Shown piece by piece: positions 36,109 through 48,540 of a stretch of DNA of 64,000 nucleotides (position 1 is its first letter; each line of letters starts with the position of its first letter). A program made the translations under genes and the position numbers. The notes beneath the pieces are model-generated. The model saw only the letters and a list, made by a program, of their open reading frames with translations, was not told the DNA's origin and did not search any database. Origin of the DNA: Acanthochromis polyacanthus (lineage: Eukaryota > Chordata > Actinopteri > Pomacentridae); the NCBI RefSeq assembly GCF_021347895.1, contig NC_067132.1, positions 27,435,757-27,499,756 on the forward strand, written 5' to 3'.

Positions 36109-39100
36109 TTAACAAAAAGATTGTAATTGTTGCGACTTACTAGTTTTTCGTTTTTTATTTGTTCCAACAGTCTGCGATTAGTACGCTTATCAGTCCTGCT
36201 TGTAGGAAAACACACTTTGTTGGAAAAATTAAAGTCCAAATGAAATACAATTACATCTTTTTGGTCTGCTGCCGCACACATATCTGCTCTACAAATAACA
36301 TTTTGAGAAACATTTGAAAACATAGGATAAAACTCAGATGATCAGATTCAGGTTGAATGACGGCACCCTCGAGTTGTGTCATGAGCTTGATGGAATAGTC
36401 TCCCAGTACTGCCTGTGTAATATAGGTAATGAAATGTTGCACAGTTGTGTAAGATGCTGAGCCAAACGTAGCCCGCTACACAGCACAACACAACAGGAGG
36501 TACAGACAGGTAACAGACAACATTTAGACCGTTCCCTGCTAAAGTCTCCTTCTGATCTAACTTACAAACAGAGCGCCGCATCTCGTCTGAACTTTAAGCT
36601 TGTTGAATGAGAAACCGAACAAACATTTACCGATTAAAGGATGCTGCGATCATCCGTCTGCAGACTGGATAGCGGTTTAACTGCTCAGCTAAAAACCAGA
36701 CTGCCAGTGATTGTACTAAAACTATTGGCAACACATCTAAAAACATGATTATTTAAACTGAAAAAGGTGAGTTTTGGTGGAACATCCATATTTGTTGTAA
36801 TTTAATCAAAAATGAATGACAGGAACAAAGAAAACAAATCATAATCTGTCATCTAGTTTGATTCACATGTTGATTAAATCTGTCTGTTACTCAAGGACAA
36901 GAGAGGAAATCTCCCTTGACAACTATGGCAGAAAATACTGTTTTGATCTAAGATTTTCATGTAACATTGGTTATGATATGCACAGAAAATGGGTTTTCAG
37001 GGCTATAATAACAAGTTCGAGTTATTTCTTTGAGATGAACTTACAAAATTTACCCACACATTCATCTAATTTGTGCTTTTTTTGTCAATTTTTATGACGA
37101 TAGCCAGGTAGGACGCATCACGAACCCAAATCCTGTTATTTGATATCAATGACAAGTCTGAGGTGGCGTCAGATCAGAGGTCTGGAGCCAGCAGCTGGAA
37201 CCTCGTATCTCTAGAACGAAACAGTGATTCACAAAAATGGAAGATATTCACTTGTGCGTGAGGCTGCTGCAAAGGTAGCATGAAATCCAAAAAGACTGCT
37301 GATTGCGATCTTAATTAGATTTTTTTCCCTCTATTACCGTTCAGGTAATTTATGTCAGAATAATATTCGAGAAAAATAATTATTATTTCACCAAAAAACA
37401 TAAAGACCAGTTGAGATAATTGAAATTAAGTGGTTAAGTTTGCCAAATTTTGTATTCTCTTACCTGTAACACGCGTCATTTAAAAGTCCACCAAAGCAGT
37501 ATTTATGCACAATACTTCATGACAATTTGCACGTATTTTAATTGTATTTTTAACATAAAGCCTGAAAAGCTTTTTTCACGCCGTGGTAACGACTATGCTC
37601 AACACAACCGGTATTATTTCTGCCTCTCCACTGCTTGCTTGCTTTCCAAGAAATGCTCGTATTATGCCAGTCTGTGACCTGAAGACTGTGAAGAATGAGA
37701 TTACTCTGTTATTGACCCACCAAACATACAAAGGTGCTCAGAAGTATTTAAGGCATCCATTTCATTTTTCTGTGCTCCTCACAATAATAGGTTGCTGCTG
37801 CAGTAAACTTCCCACTCAATTGATGGTTACAGCCCGGGGTACATGGCAGAGATACAGACGCTGTATGTGGTGAGTGATAAGTGAATGAGTTTTGAGGAGA
37901 AAAAAAAGATTATACACACACAAGAGGCTGGTTTTTTCAGTTTTACATGCATCACTGACTGGAAACCTACTATAAACAACATTTAAACAGCGTGTAGTGG
38001 CTGTGCGTTTTGTGAATGCAGGTGAGAAAGACAGAAAATAGAGCATAAATTCTGAAAATTAGTGCAACAAAATCTGTGATGTACACATTACAGTGAATTT
38101 AACTAGCGTTTTAGGGCTTCAACTGGAAAATATTAGACTCGTTTTGACCCAAAGCCTGGCAATAAAGGACCTGTCAATATGGCAGAATGGAGCTACCGTG
38201 TTGCCCGCAATGAAAACTTGCACTCAGCTGCAGATAGCAGGCAAACAATGGCACAGGGGAGGCCAAGGAATATAAAGGCAGAAATCAGTCAATACTGTAA
38301 AAAGAAAACTTCACTATATTCTCATTTTAGCCCGTACTTGCTTGCGGCTTCTTCAAATCAAAAATAGCTCAAATTTGACCCGCACAAACACTATAGGGCC
38401 GAAAGAATATGTGCACCCTCACATTACAGCTTCCACAGTAATACAGGAATACATTTCCACTTTAAAATGGCATTTGGAAGCAAAAACAATCTGTCCAGAC
38501 TCACATTTTTGCACCAATCTATGTGCACACACGATGTAGTTACTGTAAAGTAAATAAAGTCGACGTGGGTGTCTGGAAAAGTCTCAGCTTCTCGGTTTTC
38601 AAACTAAAACAAGATAAGCCAGTGCTTCCCAAAGTTTCAGTTTTAGGGGTGCTAAAACACAGCAATAGTGTGGTCAATGGCCGTAAACATAGCAGAAGTT
38701 ATGCGTTTCAAAATGAAAATGCATTACTGAGGTTGTAACCCAGGTGTGATTGCTGAGCAATTTCTGACACAACCATTGGCAATAATGTGTTGCTCAAAGA
38801 GCGTCCACTTCTCCAGATGATCTTTCTACAGATTTTATAACCTGGCTGCGGGGATTTGTTCTCCTTTAGCGAGGTCATGTACCAATATTGGGTGATAAGA
38901 CCGAGATTCAATTCGACCCAAGGCAGTCTCACAGAGCCAGCCCATTCTGCTGTACAGAATGGTCTGACAGCACCTTATCATCGTTGTTCCATACTGGGGA
39001 AAAACACTCTGGCTTGTTGGTATCACTTTAAATCAGTGACAATCGTTTTTGAGCAGAGCTAAGCGAAGGATGTGGCGACGATCTCCACCAAAAATACTTT

Positions 39101-40367
39101 TTTTTGCTCATTTGCACACAGGGAAGCAAGCGCTGTAATTAAAAGGGGTAATTCACTGAAAAAACGATCATGACTGCCTTAATGCACGATCCAAATACAC
39201 TAAAAAGGTAGAATTAGTGTGGTAGGTTTCCAGCCCAGAGACGGTCGCTGATATTCATCATCGTAAAGGGGATTCTGAAAACAAGCAAACCAACTTGCAA
39301 CTGGTTGGCCAAGTCCTTGGAGGCCAAAATGGGCTTTGTGCATTAAGGCTTTGCTATGTAGAAATGTAAAGCACAAAGCTATAAATATCACTATGTTATA
39401 TATCATCACAAGATTTCCCTTAACTGGAAGTAGGGGAGTCTACGGAAGAAAGTACACAACTGGATGTGGACATGCTACAGCGATACACTGCATTTGACTT
39501 TCACACTTCATATTGTAGTTTACTGCAGTGCATTACCTTGCAAAGGCATAATCTCAATGCACAGCTAGTAACAGTAGTACTTGTCAATTTGGAACTTTTT
39601 TTCCTACCGGCACTTACAATATGGCACATAAACAATGTTTCTATATGAAGTGAGTCTGCCTATCACTGAGCCATATGTTCACTTACATTCTCAAGTCTGA
39701 CACTGCCAAAAGCTTTCCACTTCTCCCACCCCCTCAGCTCTTACATATCATTAAACTAACTGCCAGCTATGTAAATAAAAACATAAACTCATGTTAACAA
39801 CTAGGCGGTCAATGAATACCGTGTCCACCCACTGAATGAATTATGTCACATGTGGTTTATTCTTAATTTTGACTCCAGTATTATCAGCTATTCGTCTCCT
39901 TGATTACCAATATTTCATATCAGCCCTGAAAAAGAAAAAAATGTAACCTAGCAGTCGACCCCTGTAAGAAACTCATTTGAGCTTAGTTTGCTCCAGCAGT
40001 GCAGGTGGTGACCGGCTGCCCTATGTCAGACTGAATCAGGGTTCCAGGTAGCACTTGATGTTAAGACTATTCAGCGGTACAAACCAATATTTTTGCTTTA
40101 ACCTTTGCTGATACCAGTTCTAGTACATAATCACTGAACTCAGCACTTCTTCTAAATACAAAACTGCACTTGGAAGCGAAAGAATACAAATAGAAGGGTT
40201 GTTAACCAGAGACTTCCTGAAAGCAGAATTTGAAGAGGCTTGCTCTTGTTAGGTTAAATTAAACAGCTTTTACTGGTTTTTGGTGTTAATAACTGTTTCA
40301 AAAACTACATTATACAATAATATATTCCACACTTTTGCTCTTGTTAGCAAACAAAATACATATTATT
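36109..40367. other. Unassigned DNA, no gene recognised
   Basis: No supported feature. Open frames are at most about 96 codons and overlap on both strands. No conserved motif or clear repeat was noted. Confidence 0.45.
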
Positions 40368-40460
40368 TAGGGCTGAAACAATGAATTGATTTCAAATAGA
40401 AATCCCAATTTAAAAGAATGCAATTAGCAAATCACAAATGCCTCAAATTTAGGATACATG
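40368..40460 (+). mobile_element. hAT-like element 5' fragment
   Basis: The start tagggctgaaacaatgaatt, followed by 'tcaaatagaaatcccaattt' and 'gcaattagcaaatcacaaat', resembles the left end of fish hAT-like non-autonomous elements. It is a short fragment and the right border is unclear. Confidence 0.45.
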
Positions 40461-43374
40461 TCATGCAGTGTGTCTGATCCAGGGTTTAAACTTTCATGCT
40501 CTCTTCCTTATGTGATAGTTACACTTTTGATGGTATATTGTGGCTCTATCAGGTTTTTAAACACTGAAATATTGAATAAAGCACTGAATAAAGCCTATCA
40601 GAAAAATTGCCATCATATATTTCCCCAAATTCTTCAGCTTCAATCCTGGCTGACAAACTTTTTTGTTTAGGAATATTTTTGCTTATTTATGAATAATGGT
40701 TCCTCATGTTTTATTTCTGAAACATCATGGTTTTGTGCCCTGCACTCTTGTGGCCTAAAAGGTGTGCAACACTTCATTTTTACTACTCAAAATGCTGCAC
40801 TTCTTACATTTAGAGGTCATTAGTTCATAAAAGGTATACCTATATTATGCACTCAAGTATGTTTGTGTGTCTTTGTCCTTAATAGTAAAAAGAGAAAAAA
40901 AGACACTTGTGTCGTGACAAATGTCCTTAATCATTCTTTATCACTTTGCCGGTGCTGAAATATGGGCTATACGCACGTTGGACCATTATCACTCATATTG
41001 AAGCTTATCAAGATAAGTCCAACATTCTATCAACTTTGGCAACCAAAATCTAATGATGTCTGGTGGCCGGGTCTGGCAAACATTTATAAAACTTCCCATC
41101 AGGCCCTGAAGTCTTACATTATTTAGCTGAGACAGCAGCTTGGCTGCATCGGCGTTAACAGGAAGGGCAATGAGACACAACAACTGACAGAAAGCCAAAA
41201 ACCCAACTAATGCCTCAAATCAATTGAAAGTCAAAGGGATATACAGAACCACAACAGACGCTGTCACCTCATGCATATATGCCACTTTAACATCACTGCC
41301 GGTACATATCAGTACACATGACCCTCAACAGCACCTCAAAAATAAACCTGAACACCTGTGTTATTTCTACCTTGTTTGACTGTACATGTGTTGAATCTGA
41401 ATCCAGGCTGTCAGCAATGTGAACAAAGAAAAAAAAAGAGTAAAAGCTAATTCAGAAAGCTGTCCTATAGCACATTATCACAGGCTGGGTTCTATCAATT
41501 AATGAGACGTCAGCAATTGTTTGGTCCTGTATTATTCATGTCACAGCAGTCATAAATAATGAGCCAGGTAAATTGAGAAAACTCTCAGCTCAAGACTTCT
41601 TTCCTTGATGCTACACAGGGCGTTTAACCTCTAGACGGTGTCATTTCTTTCTGTCCGGCGAGAGCGCAGGAACAAGGTCCCCAAACGAAGGGATATTATT
41701 AAGGACTTGAGAGACAAGGCAGACGAGATGAGGGGCGCAGAGGCTGGATTGTGTTTGCGGAAGATTAAGGCCCTTCAGGATGGAAGGATGATGGATGGAT
41801 GGGAGTCCTTCATCCATCAGGGCCTGTTTACATCACCTTTAAACAGGCCAACCATGCCAAGTCTGCCTCTCTCTGCACTCCCTTAAAGGGGCCAGCTGCT
41901 GATCTGACCCGAGCTTCATACCGGTTCCAATCATTGCCATGATGGATCACATGGGGAAGCATATATGTAAGTGACAAGGGAGACTTATGGAGCCATTTGC
42001 CAAAGCCCTTATCCACTTGTCAGACTTCTTGTTTCCCGCTGAATCCGCGTGTTCTCCGTGTATTACAGTGTCGCATTTGCAGCTCGTCGTTCGCCTTGAA
42101 ATGCTACACCACATACTTTACATCATTCACAAATGACACAACGCTGTAAACATGTCACAATTTAATGGCCCATTGTCTGTTTGGTTTGAATGGGGCCCAA
42201 ATGAGACATAGCCGGCTGCTTCCTGCCGTCTTGGCTTTCTAACCATTATCAACAGTGAGACTCTTTTATCCGATGCTTACTCTTTCATTTCATGGGCTGT
42301 CTGTTTGAAACATGAAGCACGTTTTCAAAGACAATGCTCCACTATAGGAACTCAAAGTGGACTGCTGAATAGCTCCCACCAGCTCACAAAGAGCACCCTT
42401 ATTGTTGAATCTCAAACTGATTTTTATTAGAAATCCTAGACTACCAGAAAATTCCTTTTGAGGATGGTTTATAGTGTTTCCCCATATTTATAATGAGTAT
42501 TTTTCCCCCTGTTTTAAACCCATATTTCAAATGCTGTTTGAAGCAGCGCCTTATCTGTGTGGAGATATAGCATTTCATGGTTCTATTCATGCTATGCAGA
42601 CATCTTAAACTCAGACTTGTCAAATCAAATCTAGAAAGAAAATATCTCGACTAATGTTTTCGGAGCGCTAACAACGAACATACCTGCGGAACAGTTTATC
42701 TTGTTTAGTTTTAGATTGGCTCGCTGATTTCATTTGCTTTAAAATGTTTTCCTTGAAGAGATGGTTCTACTCTCTCATTTTCATCTCTCCAGGCAAATGT
42801 GATTTTCCACATCTTAAAACTGTCGGTGTAAAGACATGAATTTTTCTGACAGAAGTACAGTATCTAGTTGAAAAAAAAAGCTCTTGAGGAAAGAAGCCTG
42901 TATTCCTCCGACTGTGATGATATTGTAAATCTTGGCCTTTACCTTTCCACTCTCTGACTTATTGTCAGATAATAACATATTCCTTTATCTCCTCCTCGCA
43001 GACACCTAAAGTATATTCTCATAACCAGCATAACGAGTCTTCCACTGACCGCTGAAGCTGCATTATTCAGCATCTTTCTCTGGCTTTTTCAGCACTGTAA
43101 TCTTTGTACCTGCCTGGCAGATCACACATCAAAATGTGAGCGAGGCAGGTAAATGGTATTTCTTTGTGGGTGCTTTTATGCACAGTCGTCTTCGTTGCAT
43201 ACAACTTCCAAACCCAACTTTGCCGATGCTGAAAAATCCAGATCGAATAATTGTTATCATTTAATGGCAAGATATGAAATGTCTGTCGACAGAGCTCGAT
43301 GTTTTTCTTTTTCCTGTGATGTGGCTCATCAAGTGCAAATAGTAAATGAAATGTAGCTTTTGCTGCCATTTAAC
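40461..43374. other. Unassigned DNA, no gene recognised
   Basis: A GGATG-rich short stretch near 41780-41805 is low complexity. An 82-codon plus frame at 41638-41886 encodes a strongly basic and acidic first half, but it runs into that GGATG repeat and has no known domain. The rest shows nothing. Confidence 0.45.
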
Positions 43375-43410
43375 TATAGCTCTTTATTGATCCCCGAGGG
43401 GAATTCAATT
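43375..43410 (-). repeat. LINE/SINE 3' tail, inverted
   Basis: Reverse-complemented, this reads 'aattgaattcccctcgggga' then 'tcaataaag'. It is the standard 'aatttcccctcggggatcaataaagta' tail of fish non-LTR elements. No body is seen on its upstream side. Confidence 0.6.
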
Positions 43411-43945
43411 TGTGGATATATGGAAATATATTGTGTTCTCTCCTTGTGTCCCTTTCTCCTGATAGAATATTACTCACTCCACCGATTTGAAATTGTGAAA
43501 AGATGTGCTGTCATGAACATCTTGGATCTTAAATAGAAAAGAATACAAAAAGGATATACACAGAGAGCACTTCTTAAAAGCGATGTGATTCACTGGCTTC
43601 GGTAAAGCCGTCTGACAGTGCAGCGATTTCCATTGTTTGTTCACAACAACAAAGAGAAGCAAAATCCACGGTCTCCAAGCAGTATCGACAGAGCCCTCAT
43701 TTGAAATTAATAGAATACATCTGCCCTAAGCCGTTTCACTGGGAAGCACTGTGTCAGGTGAGCAGGGCTACACCTAAGACAGCTTCTCAAGGACTGTTCA
43801 CTGTGCTAATATATACCAAATCAGGGATCTGAAAGTCTAACGAGCAGGTTCCAAGCAGCAGTGTAAAGAAAGACACATAATTTAGTGGAGTAAGTTGCTC
43901 AAATGGTTTAACATTCACTCTGGCTTCTTGCACATTCTATCCAGT

Positions 43946-44210
43946 GGGGCTGCAACTAATGATTACTGTCATTGTCATTTACTCTGTCAGTTATTTTCTT
44001 GATTCGCTCCATGAAACGTCAGACAATGGCGATAAATGTCCTTTTATGTTTGTCAAATCCAGAGCTGATGTCTTCAAGAAAAATTTGTAAAGAGAAAAAT
44101 GTAAAAATATTAAAATGAAGAAGGAGGACTCTTTGTTTTTTGCTTAAAATTAGACTCAAAATGGTTGGAGGATGATTTCTATAACATCTCAATTAATTGT
44201 TTGGCCCTTT
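43946..44210 (+). mobile_element. Non-autonomous hAT-like repeat, 'ctataaaatgt' family (copy 2)
   Basis: The left end ggggctgcaactaatgatta with 'gtcagttattttcttgattc' and 'gctccatgaaacgtcagaca' follows the same plan as the copy at 35854. The internal 'atgtcttcaagaaaaat' is also a usual block. The right end 'aattaattgtttggccct' is the degraded inverted counterpart of the left end. About 265 bp, no coding capacity. Confidence 0.7.
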
Positions 44211-44329
44211 AGACAATTCAATATAGCTCAAATGCATTTACACTACATTATATTATCACATATGCAGGCATCCATCAACAGCCCTACAAAACAAACCAAT
44301 TTGTTGTTTTCAGTTACTATAACTTCACA

Positions 44330-44565
44330 AACATAGGCTACAACATTACATATACTCCAACTTAACCTGCCTAACATAAATACTAAGGTTAAGAGACTAC
44401 AATGTGTAATGCAAATTTTGTAGAATAATTTTAAATGCTCAGGTTAAGACACTACAATATGGTGTACAATCCAAATTAACCTGAGAAATGTAAATACTAA
44501 GGTCAAGACACTACACCAGATAACGTAAATTTACCAAATAATGTGGGACGCTAACCTAGCAAACA
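44330..44565 (+). repeat. Minisatellite of about 57-bp units
   Basis: The phrase 'aaatactaaggttaagagac' starting at 44378 recurs as 'aaatgctcaggttaagacac' at 44433 and 'aaatactaaggtcaagacac' at 44492, giving spacings of 55 and 59 bp. A degraded earlier copy starts near 44330. Each unit also carries 'actacaat/actacacc' and an AT-rich 3' half. About four diverged copies. Confidence 0.7.
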
Positions 44566-45539
44566 TTTCAGACTTTTCTCCGTGAATTCTGAGAAATAAT
44601 TTCCTATTTAATGACAGAGCTACACATCTGAACTCAGTCTCATTAAGACAGACTCTAATTCAGTGTCATCCATCCATATTAAAGTGCAGTTACCCAAAAT
44701 GTTTGTTGCATGAGCTCCAACAAAACCTGTCCAGGTAGAAGGCCACTTTGACAAACAGGAAGTGGAAGATTCCAAGCAGATTTATAGAAGGGGGAACCGG
44801 ACTGTACTAAGAGTGGTCGAGTATAGAGGAGTGTTTTGTGGGTTTTTCAGGCTGATAATGATTATTAGTGAGACATTTGAAGGAGATATTCTTTTGTAGT
44901 AAATGAAAGTGTTTAAAATCTTGGCGTTGATGGCATTTTTTCATCCCAAAGGCTACACTATGATGTTTTCTCAGAGACATACTATGCTACTCTGTTTGTT
45001 CTGGCCCTGTTTTCTTCAATGACATACTATTTTGACAAAATACTGCACTGACATTTTTTTAACCACATATCATACGTGACAATTTTAGGCAACATCCTAT
45101 CATTTTGCGCTTTTTGAACCACATAATAATCTTTGGTTTATGGTCTATCATTGGTGTCTGTGGAGTGCACAGGGACTGTCTGCAAATTGCAAAACTGCTG
45201 GAACAGCGAAGAGAGACACAAATATTCAATAACTTCACTCTGATACACTGTAGTGTCACCAAAATCACTGCAGCCTTCAACTGGTTCCTGTTGACACCAA
45301 TGTTATTCCCACAACTTGAAAGACAGCTACTTTTGATAAAACTGGGCTTGTAGCACATTGTCTACCTTTCAACGATGGGAAAGAGGGATCGTTTATGATC
45401 AGACAACCTGTATCTAATGAGTGACTGATGCCAGAAGTCCGAATCTGTGAATATCTGTCCAGTTTTACTGAACTGTGGCCCTGAGGAGCCGTGGTGGGCG
45501 TCCTTTATTTTCATTTCTGAAAGGTGGCAACCCTATCTA
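44566..45539. other. Unassigned DNA, no gene recognised
   Basis: Overlapping open frames of 82-99 codons at 45059-45358 occur on both strands with no recognisable domain. Nothing else supported. Confidence 0.4.
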
Positions 45540-46290
45540 CGACTCTAACAGCTATTTATACTTCTACTGCTGCTTGTACTTTTAGTATTACTATTACTGC
45601 TTGTACAGCTATACTACAGTTGCTATTAATCGTCTGGTATTTGGTTTTCAAGCTGCTAGCTCCCGTTAGTGTTTTGCTAGTTTACTAGTTAGCTCTCATA
45701 GACTGGAAGCTCTCAACAAGATTTCGTAATGAAAAAAGAGCCAAAAACTATTCTTACCGATAAAAGTTATTCCAAGTTTCCTTGTCTCGATCGTCCGACG
45801 TAGTGTGTAATTATATGCATTGGCATTCTTATTGTTTTAGTTTTCGCACCGTACACATCAATGGAAAACCCTAAACTTTGCCCCACTAGCTTAGTGTCGC
45901 TCAGAGGGGCGTGTCCTATCTACTCTTCTATACATATCTATGAGCGCTCCACACAGGCTTTGTGCATCACTCAAAGACAGCCAGCCTGACAGCTGCACAA
46001 TGACGGAAAATGTGGACCGAAATTTCACAAACCTGGCGTTGAGTAAAAACTTAAACTGGATTTCCCCAAAAGTTGCATATTCCCATAACAGCAAAGTGAA
46101 ACTTTTTTTTTTTTGCATGTATGATATTTGGAGTGTGGCGTGAGAGCGTGTGAAGGGACTGAGTTGCGTGTCTCTCACGACCAAAGCGCGAGAGTTGGCA
46201 GCCCTGCTGGGTGCATCTGATGCTGGAGCTGATGCTCTAGAAGGAAGTCACCCCAAAGAAAGTATATGGCAAAAAATAAATCAATAATAA
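45540..46290. repeat. Probable decayed interspersed repeat
   Basis: Blocks such as 'gtgtcctatctactcttcta' with 'tacatatctatgagcgctcc', 'tgcgtgtctctcacgaccaa', and 'agcgcgagagttggcagccc' match the style of repeats seen in many fish genomes. I cannot define borders or class. A TAC/ACT-rich degenerate microsatellite lies at about 45560-45630. Open frames inside (67-97 codons) are not considered genes. Confidence 0.35.
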
Positions 46291-47960
46291 AGTGTCCAAG
46301 CCAGGTTTTTATTTGTCAAACAGGGAGCATTTAGTTCATTAATTACATGGGACTTCCTGCTGTTAGCTGCGGGGCTAGAGCTAACTTATGGTTACTATCA
46401 GCAGTGACGAATACTTACTCTCCTGAAAACAGTTCGTATATATCCATTCTTGTTCACGTTCTTCTCCTAACGCTGCTCTCCTCGGTTCTGTGTGCTCCTC
46501 CCGGTAAACACATGCTGCAGGTCCTGAGAGCAACCTAGATTGCAGGGAAAAAGTGGACTGGATTTCAGTGATGTGGGTGTGCTCCATATGAACAAGTGGA
46601 ATGGACTGGATAACGACGCACTGGGTCGGACTCTCTACCTTCCACTATGAAGTTTTGGGAAACTAGGATTTATGATCATATTTCAGTTAATAATGACTGG
46701 TTATGTGATAATTTATTTGAACTAATATTCTGGCCACATTATATTGAATTTGTCAGCACTTTTTTGGTAAATAAAAAAACTATTTTTAAATAAATGAACA
46801 TAAAACTATTTAGGGGGGCTCAGAGAATATTTTAGAGGGGCTGAAGCCACCCTAAAATAGGCCTAATGACGCCACTGTCTGTGGGGTTAAACTGTCTCCT
46901 TCAGGATATCATGATGTCTGCTGTGTGCCAGTTTTGTTCCTGGACCTCCAGAATTTAGACGGTAATCTGGAAAAAACAACAACAACAAAAAAAAAACAGA
47001 CAGCAAATTATCCAGTTGTTCCTTCTAACCCAGTAACACACACATGGCTGGACGCTCTACATTGACCAAAAATCAAAAACGGAAATTATGCATTTATGAA
47101 AAATAATCAGACTCTTAATTCAGTTTTCTATGGACGTCCTTATAGCTGCAGCTTCAGATCTTCTGTGATAACTCTCTGAAAGGACTGAACACTTCAAGTT
47201 GTTTTTTTGAAATTTGCAAATCGGATTTTTTTTTTTTAAATTTCTGTATGTGATTTTTAAATAATTTGAAAAATATGGCTACTGAGTAAACACTGATGGG
47301 AAAACATTGATTTTTTTTCATTAAAAGTCTAATTTACTAGGCTTTAAAAGGTGCATAAAGTGAAATGTGTGCATATTTTCTGAAGCAACTGCAGCACAAG
47401 TGAGAAAACAAAGCATCCTGTCAGTTTCATAGAACAGTATCTGCTCAGAGGATTCAAAACCTGAGCTAATCCTGTGACTCCTCTGTGAGATGGGATAGAA
47501 TTTGAGAGAAAATGCAAAAACTTGAATAATATCTAATACCAGAGACAAACTGCTACATTACTATTGATTTACAAGAAGCGCCCAATTAAAATTTGACCAC
47601 TGGGCTTCATGGACGTGCTTTTATTGACAAAATGTTCCCATACATAAACATTTTGTTGTTCCGGAGTATAAACTATGTTCAGAAATTTGCAAGTCAACCC
47701 TTCTCCCTGGATTTCCGAATTTCTGCTTTCCAGCAATCCCTGCAAACTTACAAAAAAATGTCCTTCTGTCATGGTTTGGTCTCTAATTGCTTTTGGTTCC
47801 ATAACACAATGGGTTCTTGTTGTTCCAGTTCGTAAGCCTCCTGCAACACACTGAGGCAAATTTGATCACTAAGTCAAAAACACCAAAGAAATAACAGGAA
47901 GAACAAGGGCAACCAAAACCTAAAATACAGTGTGTAAAGTAACTTTAACCAATGAGTGCA
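46291..47960. other. Mostly unassigned DNA; DNA-transposon right end near 46800-46878
   Basis: 'tttaggggggctcagagaat' followed by 'aggggctgaagccaccctaa' and an end 'aggcctaatgacgccactg' looks like the right terminus of a fish DNA element whose ends are of the CAGTGGCGTCA type. No matching left end was found. The rest shows T-runs (about 47228-47240) and short open frames only. Confidence 0.35.
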
Positions 47961-48284
47961 GATGAGAGATTTGTACAAATAATAATGAAAACACTTTTAT
48001 TTTCATAGCATTTCTTTAAAAACATAGTTTAAAAAGAAGGAAAAACATTGAAACATAGAGTTAAACATGATTAAAGATACGAAGTGCAAGATGTAGAATG
48101 GAATGGAAATAAATCAATATAACAAACACCAAAAAAATAAAAAATGTCACATTTCACATAAAGGAAAAGAATAAATAGAATAAAATTAAAGACAAACAAT
48201 TCAAAAAAATTGAATTAAATAAAATTAAATAAAGGATAAAAATATTATATTATTGTTGTCGTTGTTAAGACGACTACTACGAAC

Positions 48285-48324
<40 letters not shown>

Positions 48325-48540
48325 GGAAAACAATAAAATTGAGATTGAAAATTAAAAAATAATTTATACATAAATAATTACGGAAATAATAGTAAGGGAA
48401 ATAAAACTGACATAAAAGCAAATCTATATGAATGTTTTTGATTGTTTTTTTAAAGATAAAAGCAGTGCTTTTAGTCAATACCTCAAACAATACACTGTGA
48501 TGAAATTATTTAAAGTTTATGGTATATATATTCATTAATT
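47961..48540. repeat. A-rich low-complexity region with (AAT)n microsatellite
   Basis: Nearly 600 bp of A-rich sequence (aaaattaaat-type runs). It contains about 12 AAT units at 48285-48322, preceded by 'ttattgttgtcgttgttaag', partly complementary to what follows. An 81-codon minus frame here encodes poly-Leu and is only the translated microsatellite. Confidence 0.8.

Noticed and set aside
41638..41886. 82-codon frame with a charged N-terminal half
   Set aside because: It runs through a GGATG low-complexity stretch and has no domain or splice context. Not supported as a gene.
48245..48490. 81-codon frame with poly-leucine
   Set aside because: Caused by the AAT microsatellite read on the minus strand.
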